DNA of 59,418 nucleotides from Desulfobulbaceae bacterium (GTDB lineage: Bacteria > Desulfobacterota > Desulfobulbia > Desulfobulbales > Desulfocapsaceae), in contig JALSMA010000022.1 of assembly GCA_026988015.1 (NCBI GenBank), positions 1-59,418 on the forward strand, given 5' to 3'. The notes beneath the pieces are model-generated. The model was not told where the DNA came from. It did not search any database and saw nothing but the letters and a program-made list of their open reading frames with translations. Position numbers and translations under genes: made by a program. This document shows, in pieces, positions 8,273 to 17,586 of this stretch (positions are counted from its first letter, which is position 1; every line of letters begins with the position of its first letter).

Positions 8273-8785
8273 CTATTTACCTATGGTATCCTCAAGGGAG
8301 ACCCTGCTCAGTTTTTCATACTCTTCGACCTGTTTGTCAGGGTTGGTAGGCATTAAGCGTTTCAGCAGTGGAACTACGCCTCTTTCTGATTTTTCAAAGA
8401 GATTTTCAGCCTCTTTCAGGGTGATCTGCCAGGCAGGTGCAAAACCGGGTGCCTTTTCAAACATCATGTCGAGTGCTGTCTGATATACATAAAACTGGCG
8501 AATTTCCTTGCGTCCAGGTTTCTGGTTTAGAGACTGGACTGTGATGCGAAGATTGTCCCGTTCCTGTTTCAAAATTTCAAGTTCCTGCTTTCGCCTCTCA
8601 TTCTCTTTAGAATCAATTTCAAGTTTTGTGTGCAGATGGGTACGTAATCTTGAAACCTCTTTGGTGAGTTCCCGACGTCGCATAAACCCACGTACCAGAA
8701 TGACAATGCAGAAGAAAATACCAATGGCCAGGCCTTTGGCAAAGGGGTTTGCGATGATTGTGGTGAGCCAGTTTGCTTCTTCCAT
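8273..8785 (-). CDS. Membrane-anchored coiled-coil protein of unknown function
   Basis: A 170-residue protein with one N-terminal membrane helix (residues 16-32, GLAIGIFFCIVILVRGF). A charged coiled coil follows (about 34-90, rich in Arg, Lys and Glu), then a soluble helical domain that includes FEKAPGFAPAWQITLKEAE. It is probably anchored in the inner membrane with the bulk in the cytoplasm, judging from the arginines after the helix. The ATG has a good GGAGGAC ribosome site. Single-gene unit with its own terminator. I do not recognise the family. Confidence 0.75.
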   Translation of the reverse strand: MEEANWLTTIIANPFAKGLAIGIFFCIVILVRGFMRRRELTKEVSRLRTHLHTKLEIDSKENERRKQELEILKQERDNLRITVQSLNQKPGRKEIRQFYVYQTALDMMFEKAPGFAPAWQITLKEAENLFEKSERGVVPLLKRLMPTNPDKQVEEYEKLSRVSLEDTIGK

Positions 8786-8911
8786 AGTTGAGGTCCTCCA
8801 GAAAGGCAGTTTGAAAGATAGAGCACATATTTATCAGTTTAATTACAGTCATTCATCAACTTTTTATGCGAAATACGCATTCAAGTCAAGTGCCAATAAT
8901 AAAGCTTCCCC

Positions 8912-11134
8912 TTATGTTATTTCATTGTTGTCTGCACCCGGTCCGAAATAGACTCGATTACGACGTAGGTCAACGTCGAGCAGAATAACATTTATGAGAT
9001 TCCCAATTTGAAAAGATCTGCCGCTGTGTTTTCCTGAGAGACGGTGATGTTTTGCGTCAAATACATAATAGTCGTCTTTCAGAGAAGTAAGAGAAATTCC
9101 ACCACTGACAAAAAGGTCTGTGAGCTCAACGAATATTGCCGACCCGGTAACTCCTGATATGACAGCCTCAAACGTTTCACCAACTTTGTTCTGCATGAAA
9201 CGGACTTTAAGTCTGTCGTTCATTTCGCGCTCGGCAGTTATTGCAATGCGTTCTCTGGCCGAAAGGAAAACTCCCATATCTTTAACAGAGGTCTGACCGT
9301 TTTTTTGTCTGATTTTCACCTTTGTCCTGCGCTGCAGAAAATCCTGCAGTGTTCTGTGTACAGTGAGGTCAGGATAGCGGCGGATGGGAGATGTGAAGTG
9401 GGTATAGTCGGTTGCTGCCAGACCAAAATGGCCAACGTTTTTTTTATCATACCTTGCCTGCTGCATGGTGCGTAACAGGAGGTTGTTGATAACATACTCC
9501 TTGGGACTTCCTGCAACCAGAGTAATCACCTGGCCAAACCAGTCGGGATCCTGGCGCAGTGGCGGCAGGTCAAGGCCAAGGGAACGGCCAAATTCCACAA
9601 ACTCAGTAATTTTCTCAGGAGATGGGCACTCGTGGATCCGATAGAGACCGTCTAGGTGGTTTTCGGTAAAAGTCTCAGCCACTGCTTCATTGGCCGCAAG
9701 CATAAACTCTTCTATCATCTTGTGGGCAAAGTTTCTTTCGGAGCGTCTGATGGAAGCAATTTTTCCCTCATCATCCAAGGTTATGAATGGCTCAGGGATA
9801 GTGAACCCTATAGAGCCCCGTGCCTCCCGCAGCTTCATGAGTTCTGTGGCAAGCTCCCCTGCCCATTTCAGGGGTGTCAGAAATTCTTTGTGTTCACGTC
9901 TGACGTCGGAATCTTTGTCAATCAGGATCTGGCGAACAGTGGTGTAGGTGAATCGTTGCTTGGAGTTGATGATGGATTTGGAAAATTTCTTTTTCAGCAA
10001 GTGACCCTGGCGATTAAAATCCAGGATGGCTGTGAAGGCATAGCGGTCTTCTCTAGGCAGTAGACTGCAGAGGCCGTTTGATAATTTTTCGGGAAGCATG
10101 GGGATGACCCTACCCGGAAAATAGATTGAGGTGCCACGCTGATATGCCTCCTTGTCAAGGGGGGTGCCGGGCTGCACATAATGAGAGACATCTGCAATGG
10201 AGACATGGAGCTGATACCCGTTTCGGGTCTTAGTCACAGCAATGGCATCATCGAAATCTTTTGCTGTTTCACCATCGATGGTGACATGCTGGATATCACG
10301 GAGGTCAAGTCTGTTTTTCGATGGGGCTATTTCATCAGAAATGGCCTCAACAAACTCCTGGGTTTCCGGGCTGAACTTATGGGGAAGATTGTGCTTTTCT
10401 ATGACAAGCCGCATCTGTACGTCAACCAGATCCGGATTCCCGAGAATTTCCACCAGCGTTCCCTCTTCGTGATGGCCATCACGCTCTCCACTGAGTTTTA
10501 CAATGACGGCGTCTCCTTCATGGAGATTTTTTGAAGGGGGATCTTTGAGGAGGATGGAGAATGGATACCTGGGGTCTTCAGGGAGAACAACGGCTTTTCT
10601 GTCATGGAAAGAGACAAAGCCGGCCATCTGCACTCGTCCCCGTCCAATGATGGATAGTATTTCTGCCTCGGGACGGCCATCTTTTTTGACTTTGAATACT
10701 CTGATCAGCACCTTGTCCCCGTGATGAGCATCTCCCATGTTACCAGGGGAAACAAAGGCATCCCTTGTGTATTGTACAGGATTGAGCCGGGAAGTGAGGC
10801 CACTGACGAAACCGAATCCCTTACTGTTTTGGTCAAGGATGCCTTCGCATAAGCCATTCCTGGGGCCTGGGCCATAACTGTTCTTATCGAGCTGTTCCAG
10901 GATTTTTTCATTTGTGAGCCGGGTTAACAGTTTATGCAGCGGCTTCCTGCTGGGCAGGGGGAGCTCCAGTGTTTTGGATAACTCCTTTGTAGTTAACGGG
11001 GGGCTGGTTTTGTAAAGAAGCGTCAAGACCTGTCGGTACAGGGTGTCTTGATGGGTAAACTGCTTTTGGGGCTGATGTTTATGGGCTGAACGTTTGTTCT
11101 TTTTTTTATATTTAGAGTGTCTTTTTTTTTGCAT
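8912..11134 (-). CDS. rnr: Ribonuclease R
   Basis: A 740-residue RNase II/RNB-family exoribonuclease that degrades structured RNA 3' to 5'. In order: a basic N-terminal tail (KKRHSKYKKKNKRSAHKH), a winged-helix domain (about 30-85), two cold-shock/OB domains, and the RNB catalytic domain with the Asp cluster (TIDGETAKDFDDAIAV, near 275). The signature HFTSPIRRYPDL lies near residue 585, and a C-terminal S1 domain ends at GPGADNNEIT. The length and N-terminal HTH favour RNase R over RNase II. The basic tail usually found at the C-terminus of the enterobacterial enzyme is at the N-terminus here. The start is 195 bases from the divergent RelA/SpoT-like gene. Confidence 0.95.
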   Translation of the reverse strand: MQKKRHSKYKKKNKRSAHKHQPQKQFTHQDTLYRQVLTLLYKTSPPLTTKELSKTLELPLPSRKPLHKLLTRLTNEKILEQLDKNSYGPGPRNGLCEGILDQNSKGFGFVSGLTSRLNPVQYTRDAFVSPGNMGDAHHGDKVLIRVFKVKKDGRPEAEILSIIGRGRVQMAGFVSFHDRKAVVLPEDPRYPFSILLKDPPSKNLHEGDAVIVKLSGERDGHHEEGTLVEILGNPDLVDVQMRLVIEKHNLPHKFSPETQEFVEAISDEIAPSKNRLDLRDIQHVTIDGETAKDFDDAIAVTKTRNGYQLHVSIADVSHYVQPGTPLDKEAYQRGTSIYFPGRVIPMLPEKLSNGLCSLLPREDRYAFTAILDFNRQGHLLKKKFSKSIINSKQRFTYTTVRQILIDKDSDVRREHKEFLTPLKWAGELATELMKLREARGSIGFTIPEPFITLDDEGKIASIRRSERNFAHKMIEEFMLAANEAVAETFTENHLDGLYRIHECPSPEKITEFVEFGRSLGLDLPPLRQDPDWFGQVITLVAGSPKEYVINNLLLRTMQQARYDKKNVGHFGLAATDYTHFTSPIRRYPDLTVHRTLQDFLQRRTKVKIRQKNGQTSVKDMGVFLSARERIAITAEREMNDRLKVRFMQNKVGETFEAVISGVTGSAIFVELTDLFVSGGISLTSLKDDYYVFDAKHHRLSGKHSGRSFQIGNLINVILLDVDLRRNRVYFGPGADNNEIT

Positions 11135-11329
11135 TATTTTTTTTGTTTTTCCAAGAAGCTTTTAATTTGGTAGAGTTAAATCATGAACGGCAGGATTCCT
11201 GTTTTGTTTTTTTCTTAGTAATCCGTCGATCTCTTTGTTGAGTAGCATAGTCACGATTGTTTTAAAAGCAATTTTATTTCCGGATTTCCTACGGGATATC
11301 TATAAAAGAACGATATTTTCTGGTTTTTT

Positions 11330-13435
11330 ATGCAGTATATTCCTTTTGATTTAGAGCTGTATCGCAGCCAGATGAGGCAGTTGCTGGGGGCGGCACCCAA
11401 AGCTCACGTGTTCTGGGATGCTCTGGATTTCGCCACAGATGCCCATGATGACCAATGGCGCAGGTCAGGAGAAGCATACATTATGCATCCCTGCTCTGTT
11501 GCAAAAATTCTTGCAGAGGAGATGGATGTTGTTGACCCGGAAATCCTGTCAGCCGCACTGCTTCATGATACTGTGGAGGATGTGGAGTATGTTACCACTG
11601 CGCTTGTGGGGGAAAAATTTGGTTCCTATGTTGCGGCCATAGTAGAGGGTTGTACCAAGGTTACTCAGGATTCCAGTGATAAACAGGCCCTGTCAAAAAA
11701 GGTCCACCGTAAAATATTTTCAGGAGCAGCTCTGCGGCCTGAGGTGATGTTGGTAAAGCTTGCAGACCGGCTCCATAACCTGCGAACCCTTGGCGCCATG
11801 CCTAAGCATAAACGTCAAAAGATATCCGATGAAACCCTTGATATCTACGCACCTCTTGCGACTGTTTTTGGCTTGTTCAGTCTGAAACGGGAAATGTATA
11901 ATCTGGCCCTCTCCTATAAATTTCCAAAACAGGGGGCAAAGCTTCTCAGTCAAATACGACAATTAAAAAAGTCACCCCAGGCCGTTGAAATAGTAGATCG
12001 GCTTGAAAGAAAAACCAGAGAGGTATGGCTTACTTCCAACGTGAGAATACGTACAAAAGGGCTTTGGGCCTATTATGATCCCTCAAATAGGATTTTGCGG
12101 AAAGAGATAGACAATCCACTTGAAATATTGATAATCGCCGATAGTACCCAATCCTGCTACTCAGTGCTCGGCATCTTAAACCAAACCTTTCCTCCTATTC
12201 CACGGACCATCAGGGATTTTATCGCAAACCCAAAACCAACAGGATACCAGGGGCTGCACGCCAGGGCAAATATAAAAGGCCATAAGTATCTCTTTAAAAT
12301 ACGAACAGAGAATATGGCTCGCCGGGCCCAGCGCGGGTTATTTAAGGACTGGAGCTCCAAAAGCAGCACCCAGAGACGTTTTATCAGAGAGATCCAGGAA
12401 CTCTTTGATGTGATCGGATCCGGTGAAGTAGGTTCTTATAGAGACGTTATTGCAGCCAGCGGCAAAAAAGAAATTTACACCTATACCCCCGGTGGAGACT
12501 TGTTCTGTCTTCCGGCACAATCCACTGTGCTGGATTTTGCATTCAGGGTACATACCGACATAGGTAACAGCTGTACCGGGGCAATGATTGGGAGTAAAAA
12601 GGTTCCCAGTGAGCATGAGCTCCGTGATGGTGATGTTATTCGGGTGCTTCGTGCAGAGCATCCTCTGCAGTTTCAGCAATCCATGCTGGAACGCTGCCGG
12701 ACACCCAGGGCTCGAGCAGAGCTCTCAAGGACTTTCCGAGTGCGGAGGCAGCAACTTTCCAAAGTGGTTGGGTTGTCCATTGTGACCCAGGAGATGCTTC
12801 GTTATGGGCTGCCATTTGAGTTATTGGAAAATAAAGAACTGCCGAGGCTTCTAAGTCACTTTTCTCTAACTGATCTCGATGAGCTGTATGTCCATGTTGG
12901 AGAGGGGCGCCTTCGTCTCTCCACTTTGATTTATCAGATCAAGGAGAAGCTGTACCAAGGGCAGTCACCGCTGGTTAAACCAACCGGCCAGCTTAATAAG
13001 GTGGAACTCACCACTCTGGATCCTGTTACCATTAAAATTTCAGCTTGTTGTAAACCGAATCCAACCGATAAAGGTCTGTATGCTTTTTTAAGTGAGAGGG
13101 GACTGTCCATTCATCAAAAAGAGTGTCCCCAGCTGAAGAAAACAAAGTTTCAACGGGAAGATATTGTCGATTTACGCTGGAAACTGCGGCAGAGCAGGGT
13201 TGATAAGCCACAGTCGCTGGTGATTATGGCCGCCACCCAGCACAGGATTATGATGTTACTCGGTGTTGCCCCTGAAGAGATGCGACTGCTTGAGGTGAAC
13301 CTGCTTTCCAAGACCCCAACTGCAAACCCAGCATGGGAAATATGGTTCCAGGTTCCCACCCTCTATGTGCTGAGGAAGGTTTTACGACATTTTGACAAAT
13401 CAGCACTGGTGTACGCTTTTGACTTTGAGTACTGA
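11330..13435 (+). CDS. RelA/SpoT homologue with intact HD hydrolase and degenerate synthetase
   Basis: A 701-residue RSH-family protein with the long-RSH domain order. The N-terminal HD (p)ppGpp hydrolase has H53, H79-D80 and the HDTVED motif, and D146 in LADRLHNLRT, all intact. A synthetase-like domain follows (about 215-335), then TGS (about 385-445, IYTYTPGGDLFCLP), a Cys-containing RIS/zinc-finger-like segment (SACCKPNPTDKG to HQKECPQL) and a C-terminal ACT-like domain. In the synthetase the substrate-loop signature DFIANPKPTGYQGLHA survives. The catalytic EVQIRT is LFKIRT, so Glu is lost, and the FDxxAxRV segment is PLEILIIAD. I infer a hydrolase-only or regulatory protein. The ribosome site is weak; the ATG at 11330 is the only sensible start. 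Confidence 0.85.
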   Translation: MQYIPFDLELYRSQMRQLLGAAPKAHVFWDALDFATDAHDDQWRRSGEAYIMHPCSVAKILAEEMDVVDPEILSAALLHDTVEDVEYVTTALVGEKFGSYVAAIVEGCTKVTQDSSDKQALSKKVHRKIFSGAALRPEVMLVKLADRLHNLRTLGAMPKHKRQKISDETLDIYAPLATVFGLFSLKREMYNLALSYKFPKQGAKLLSQIRQLKKSPQAVEIVDRLERKTREVWLTSNVRIRTKGLWAYYDPSNRILRKEIDNPLEILIIADSTQSCYSVLGILNQTFPPIPRTIRDFIANPKPTGYQGLHARANIKGHKYLFKIRTENMARRAQRGLFKDWSSKSSTQRRFIREIQELFDVIGSGEVGSYRDVIAASGKKEIYTYTPGGDLFCLPAQSTVLDFAFRVHTDIGNSCTGAMIGSKKVPSEHELRDGDVIRVLRAEHPLQFQQSMLERCRTPRARAELSRTFRVRRQQLSKVVGLSIVTQEMLRYGLPFELLENKELPRLLSHFSLTDLDELYVHVGEGRLRLSTLIYQIKEKLYQGQSPLVKPTGQLNKVELTTLDPVTIKISACCKPNPTDKGLYAFLSERGLSIHQKECPQLKKTKFQREDIVDLRWKLRQSRVDKPQSLVIMAATQHRIMMLLGVAPEEMRLLEVNLLSKTPTANPAWEIWFQVPTLYVLRKVLRHFDKSALVYAFDFEY

Positions 13436-13455
13436 AAAATAAAAATGCTTACCGA

Positions 13456-13480
13456 TCCCTGTTCTATCCGGAATCAGGGA
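13456..13480. terminator. Weak convergent terminator
   Basis: TCCCTGTTC pairs with GAATCAGGGA (one bulge) between the convergent RSH gene and the NrdJ-tail-like gene. The flanks are A-rich on both sides (AATAAAAAT and AATAAAAGA), so it could act in the minus direction. Confidence 0.4.
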
Positions 13481-13490
13481 ATAAAAGATA

Positions 13491-14039
13491 TTATTCCTCC
13501 ACGTCCTTCCGGTAACTCTTCAGGACATCAGTCAGCATATCCGGGAGATCGTTTTTCTGCCTTGAACTTCTCTGGAGCTGTTTGATTGTTTTTTCCAAGG
13601 TGAGTACTTCGCCTAGAAAAACATTTCGCAGGATGAGCGAGACCAGTCTGGTGATGGTTGTCAGATTAGAAATACGGGATTGAAGGTGGTCATCTCTGTC
13701 AAAAGCTGTGGATGCAAATATCTCCACAGGATTACCATCCAGTTCACTGACGGAGACATACCAGGTATTCAATTCCCGGTCTCGGGTGCGGTAACGGACC
13801 GCGTCGAGTACTTCAGGGAGTTCCTGGAGCATTGAAAGCCGGCATTCGGAGTCAGCATTTTCATTATGTCGCAGATCCGATTTAATAAGACTGCAGATGC
13901 GTTTGATAGTCTCCGGCTTTTTCTTAATGGTTGCCGCGAGTTCCATGCATTCCTGACAGAATTCATTGCCATGGGTTTCTGTGAGATCTGCATTTTTTCC
14001 ACAGCCGTCACATCGTTCTGTGTATTTTGTTGGTGTCAT
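13491..14039 (-). CDS. Zinc-ribbon protein with a domain like the C-terminal tail of B12-dependent ribonucleotide reductase
   Basis: A 182-residue protein. The N-terminus has a CxxC...CxxC zinc-ribbon-like set (RCDGCGKNADL, then FCQECMEL). The central part, YVSVSELDGNPVEIFASTAF followed by ITRLVSLILRN, resembles the C-terminal domain that follows the barrel in adenosylcobalamin-dependent (NrdJ) reductases. The rest of the reductase is absent, so it is not catalytic on its own. The start is placed at the ATG at 14039, which gives a clean zinc-ribbon start; an upstream in-frame start would overlap aat. It lies 13 bases after aat and is probably co-transcribed. Function unknown; domain similarity is judged by eye. 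Confidence 0.65.
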   Translation of the reverse strand: MTPTKYTERCDGCGKNADLTETHGNEFCQECMELAATIKKKPETIKRICSLIKSDLRHNENADSECRLSMLQELPEVLDAVRYRTRDRELNTWYVSVSELDGNPVEIFASTAFDRDDHLQSRISNLTTITRLVSLILRNVFLGEVLTLEKTIKQLQRSSRQKNDLPDMLTDVLKSYRKDVEE

Positions 14040-14052
14040 CTTGCTGTTGTGG

Positions 14053-14721
14053 TTAAGGGATGGGGATGGGAAGCGATATATGTTGTTGCAGGAGCAGGCG
14101 GAACGCTGCTCCGTCAATTTCTCTGGCTCCAAATGCCATAAGATGGGCCGTCGTCATCTGGCAGTCAATTACTGCAATGTCCTGTTGTTTGAGATGAGCA
14201 ACCAGTGCAACCAGCGCAGCCTTGGAACCGTTACTGATTCTGGTAAACATGGACTCGCCAAAAAAGACCTGGCCGAGCATTATACCGTATAGTCCACCTG
14301 CAAGTTTTCCTTCCAGCCAGCATTCAACGGAGTGGGCAAAACCTGCAAGGTGCATTTTATTGTAAGCCTTGTTCATCTCTTTACTGATCCAGGTTCCTTC
14401 TCCAGTTTCAGTCCTGATTTCAGCACAGGATTTGATTACCCGACTGAACTCCTGGTTAAAGGTGATTTTAAAAGGAGTGTTTCTGAGAGTTCTCGCCAAC
14501 CGCTTGGACACTTTGAATTCCTCGGGGAATAAAACCATTCTGGGATCTGTAAACCACCAGAGTGGTGGCTCTCCCTCTGAGTACCAGGGAAAAATTCCTT
14601 TGGAATAGGCGGTTACCAGCCGTTCCACTGAAAGGTCTCCCCCAACTGCAAGAAGGCCGTTGTCATTGGCAAGTCTCGGATCCGGAAAAACTGTTGCATC
14701 TGTGAGCTGGAATATTGCCAT
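14053..14721 (-). CDS. aat: Leucyl/phenylalanyl-tRNA--protein transferase
   Basis: A 222-residue GNAT-fold enzyme that adds Leu or Phe to proteins with N-terminal Arg/Lys, creating N-degrons read by ClpS/ClpAP. Family hallmarks: FPDPRLANDNGLLAVGGDLS near the start, AYSKGIFPWYSEGEPPLWWFTDPR near residues 40-60, GTWISKEMNKAY, the SVECWLEGKLAGGLYG core and FFGESMF. The ATG at 14721 is chosen over a TTG two codons upstream. It is followed closely by the zinc-ribbon gene. Confidence 0.95.
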   Translation of the reverse strand: MAIFQLTDATVFPDPRLANDNGLLAVGGDLSVERLVTAYSKGIFPWYSEGEPPLWWFTDPRMVLFPEEFKVSKRLARTLRNTPFKITFNQEFSRVIKSCAEIRTETGEGTWISKEMNKAYNKMHLAGFAHSVECWLEGKLAGGLYGIMLGQVFFGESMFTRISNGSKAALVALVAHLKQQDIAVIDCQMTTAHLMAFGAREIDGAAFRLLLQQHISLPIPIP

Positions 14722-14920
14722 GCGCAAGTTTACCGAGAAGCGTGGTTGTTGTCAATTGGCAACCGCACCGTAAAGGCTGAAAAAACATGCAAACCACTGG
14801 ATTGCAGTTTGGAATAGCGTTTGCTGTCCTGAAGATCTAAATCAGTGGAAGGTGGAGAATATGGTTAACCAGAATCTGTGACGATTTGCAGATTGATTCT
14901 TTTGTAAGTTGTTGGATATA

Positions 14921-14937
14921 TTGTGCGAGGTGCACAA
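14921..14937. promoter_or_regulatory. Short palindrome, possible operator
   Basis: TTGTGC and GCACAA separated by 5 bases lie in the gap between the PilZ gene end and aat start, about 200 bases upstream of aat. This could be a regulator site; no family can be named. Confidence 0.25.
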
Positions 14938-14978
14938 TCAGGGATGTTTGAGGAAATCGAACGATCACAGATGCAGGG

Positions 14979-15341
14979 TTAGTATATTGCTGTTGTTTTG
15001 TTACTGATAAAATCTTCCAGATGTTCCTGTTGTGATTTGGAGAGTTGAGTGAACTGTATGGATCGCTGTCTGGTGGATGTCCGTAGAAAAGTAGAGCCGT
15101 GGGAAACCAGTTTGTCGGTGATGATTCTGGTGGGGATTTTGTCGATGAGGACGTTGTCGGATCCGAGGAAAACCCCAAGGACATCGGAAACAGGCTTAGT
15201 GGAGCTCTCTCCCATATACTGAAAGGACAACCCACCCATGCTGATATTAATAACAGGACCGAGGGCATGCTGATTCACTGCCATGGTACCTACTTTGGGA
15301 CGGAATCGTGCAAATTGGCGACGTTCTTTTCCGAGATGCAT
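14979..15341 (-). CDS. PilZ domain protein (c-di-GMP binding)
   Basis: A 120-residue stand-alone PilZ domain. The c-di-GMP motifs are visible: the arginine switch RRQFARFRP (RxxxR) at residues 7-15 and NISMGGLSF (the D/NxSxxG motif) near residue 33. PilZ proteins bind c-di-GMP and change motility, secretion or polysaccharide synthesis. The only diguanylate cyclase-like protein in this window is the REC-GGDEF protein at 45250-46845. The adjacent gene on the same strand is a sensor kinase 138 bases upstream. Confidence 0.85.
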   Translation of the reverse strand: MHLGKERRQFARFRPKVGTMAVNQHALGPVINISMGGLSFQYMGESSTKPVSDVLGVFLGSDNVLIDKIPTRIITDKLVSHGSTFLRTSTRQRSIQFTQLSKSQQEHLEDFISNKTTAIY

Positions 15342-15479
15342 TGTTATGTGATTTTAGATAAATAGATATTGTAGATTAGTATGGAGAGTAGAATTTACCC
15401 GCCTCTATTTTATGTAAACTACATTTCTAAAAAGGAATGGTCAATAGGTAAAAATACCTAATTTTGATGATATGCCGTT

Positions 15480-17528
15480 TTAACGACGATTAATGACCAT
15501 GTCGATGCAGCTGTTGTTTGGCTTCTTGTTGTTGAAAAGTTCCTGTTGCTGCCGAGGAAAAGTAATGGTGAACTGAGCCCCTTTACCAGGGAATCCTGTT
15601 GCAGTGATGGTTCCTCGATGTCGTTCAATAATTTTTTTACAGATTGAAAGGCCGATTCCAGTTCCCCTGAATTCTTTTCGGGTGTGAAGCCGCTGGAAAA
15701 TATCAAAGATGATATCCTTGTGTTCCTCCTTAAAACCTATGCCGTTGTCCTCTATGCAGAGGCGAACAAATCTCTGGTTGTCATAGTTGTCAGGAAACAT
15801 GATGCGTTTAATGTTGACTTTCGGTCTACGAGACTTGTCTGTATACTTCAGGCTGTTTCCTATGAGGTTTTGAAAGAGCTGACGAATTTGCAAGGGATCC
15901 CCTTCTATGACTGGTAAATCAGGATCGACATGAATTTGGGCCTGATTTTTTTCTATCCTGATGGCAAGATCGTCGAGGACTGAGTGGATAACCTCCTGCA
16001 AGTTGACTTTCTCAAAAGGAATAGCCTTGCTGCTGACCCTGGAGTAGAGCAGTAATCCGTCAATGAGATTCTGCATGCGCTTGGTTGAACTTTCAATTCG
16101 TTCGAGGTAGGTGATTGCCTTTTGTGGAAGCGATGTGGCACATTTTATGCGAATTCTGTCACTGAATGCTTTGATGAGAATTAATGGTTCCTGGAGATCA
16201 TGTGATATCACATGGGCAAAATCTTCAAGTTCCAGATTTCTTGCCCGAAGGTGTTCTGCAGTTTCCGAGAGTGATTGTTCTATCTCTTTCCAGTTACTTA
16301 TATCCCTGGTAACTTCTATAATACCTGTAAGCTTTCCCCCCGGATCTCTGAAAGGAGTTGCAGTGACGATGCAGGGGATGGCTGTGCCGTCGGCACGGGT
16401 TTTTCGTGCTTCAACCTCTATTCGCTCTGTACCATTTATTATCTGGGTCAGGGGGCATTTCTCGGTATGACAGAGTTTGCCCGTAAAAACCTCATAGCAT
16501 TTGTGTCCCTGAATCTCCTCAACACTCCTTTGGGTGAGCTGACAATATGCCTTGTTGGTTCTGATTACATTAAAAGCACGATCAATGACTTGCATTCCAT
16601 CCGGGGCACTGTTGAATATTTGGATAAATTCATCGTTGATGGCTACCAGGGAGGATTCTATCCTAAGTTGTTCCTGTATTTTACTGTCAAGCATCGCATT
16701 GGTGGTGCGAAGTTCGGTGGTGCGGTTATCTACAATGTTTTCAAGGTTTTCCTGGGTACTGATCAATTCCTTTTCAGTCTGCTTGTGCTTTTCAATCTCC
16801 TTGGCCAGTTGTCTGTTTGCTGCAATGAGACTTCGCCTGCTGATGGCGAGGCGGTCACCAAAGAAGAGAACTGCGGCAATACCGGTTGCTGCGATGAGTA
16901 GATGACTTAATAGTAACGGCCAGCGCGGTGTGCGACAGGGAATTGGCATGCTGATTGAGATGGCACCTCGAATGTTTCCGTCCGGCTGATCTTCTGGAAG
17001 ATGACAGGAACTGCAGGATTCGGAGAAATAGAGGGGGGCCATGTAACGGAAGACGTTCTGGCCTTTCTCTGTGACAAAGGAACTCTGTTCCCTGCTGCCC
17101 CGTGCAAAAGATTCGAGCCATTCTACTTCCCAGGAATAAGGGGCGTTTTCTGGTCGAAGTGGTGTAAGGCTGGTGAGGTGGAAGCTGACCTTACCGTTCT
17201 TTTTACTGATATCAGCGAGCTGTCTTGTCATGTAAGAGGGGCTTAACAGGGTCAGCGATCGTCCGTCAGCGTCACGTATGGTTTGGCTTTCTTTTGGGAG
17301 GTAGGGGTTTGGTGGGCTGTTCTCCGTGGTGTACACGTATACACCGTTATGCATGAGGTTCCACTGTCTTGAGGCAATAATCTGTTCAAAGAGCGCCCTG
17401 GCTGTAATGCTGGCAATGTCTTCCTGTTCACGGATGTCATCCAGTGTGTTCCACGTAAGTGACGTGGCCACAGCAAGAAGCCAGATGGCAATAGCAATCA
17501 GGCGATAGTTAGACAATGGTTTACGCAT
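15480..17528 (-). CDS. Sensor histidine kinase with Tll0287-like (DUF3365) heme-type sensor and PAS domain
   Basis: A 682-residue membrane kinase. TM1 is at about residues 8-24. A periplasmic DUF3365/Tll0287-like sensor (25-200) carries CSSCH at 172-176, a c-type heme attachment motif. TM2 is at about 203-223, followed by a coiled coil, PAS (295-415), a HisKA domain with H443 in ISHDLQEPL, and an HATPase with IEDNGIGF and GTGIGLSIC. The domain order suggests a redox or gas sensor whose heme needs the Ccm system encoded at 52.9-59.1 kb. There is no response regulator next to it, so it is an orphan kinase. The call of covalent heme rests on the CxxCH motif and the DUF3365 resemblance. Confidence 0.85.
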   Translation of the reverse strand: MRKPLSNYRLIAIAIWLLAVATSLTWNTLDDIREQEDIASITARALFEQIIASRQWNLMHNGVYVYTTENSPPNPYLPKESQTIRDADGRSLTLLSPSYMTRQLADISKKNGKVSFHLTSLTPLRPENAPYSWEVEWLESFARGSREQSSFVTEKGQNVFRYMAPLYFSESCSSCHLPEDQPDGNIRGAISISMPIPCRTPRWPLLLSHLLIAATGIAAVLFFGDRLAISRRSLIAANRQLAKEIEKHKQTEKELISTQENLENIVDNRTTELRTTNAMLDSKIQEQLRIESSLVAINDEFIQIFNSAPDGMQVIDRAFNVIRTNKAYCQLTQRSVEEIQGHKCYEVFTGKLCHTEKCPLTQIINGTERIEVEARKTRADGTAIPCIVTATPFRDPGGKLTGIIEVTRDISNWKEIEQSLSETAEHLRARNLELEDFAHVISHDLQEPLILIKAFSDRIRIKCATSLPQKAITYLERIESSTKRMQNLIDGLLLYSRVSSKAIPFEKVNLQEVIHSVLDDLAIRIEKNQAQIHVDPDLPVIEGDPLQIRQLFQNLIGNSLKYTDKSRRPKVNIKRIMFPDNYDNQRFVRLCIEDNGIGFKEEHKDIIFDIFQRLHTRKEFRGTGIGLSICKKIIERHRGTITATGFPGKGAQFTITFPRQQQELFNNKKPNNSCIDMVINRR

Positions 17529-17586
17529 ACTGTCTGATAGGCGGGTGGGCCTGCCTGCAAAAAAAAGTTATGGTTGTGGACAACAG

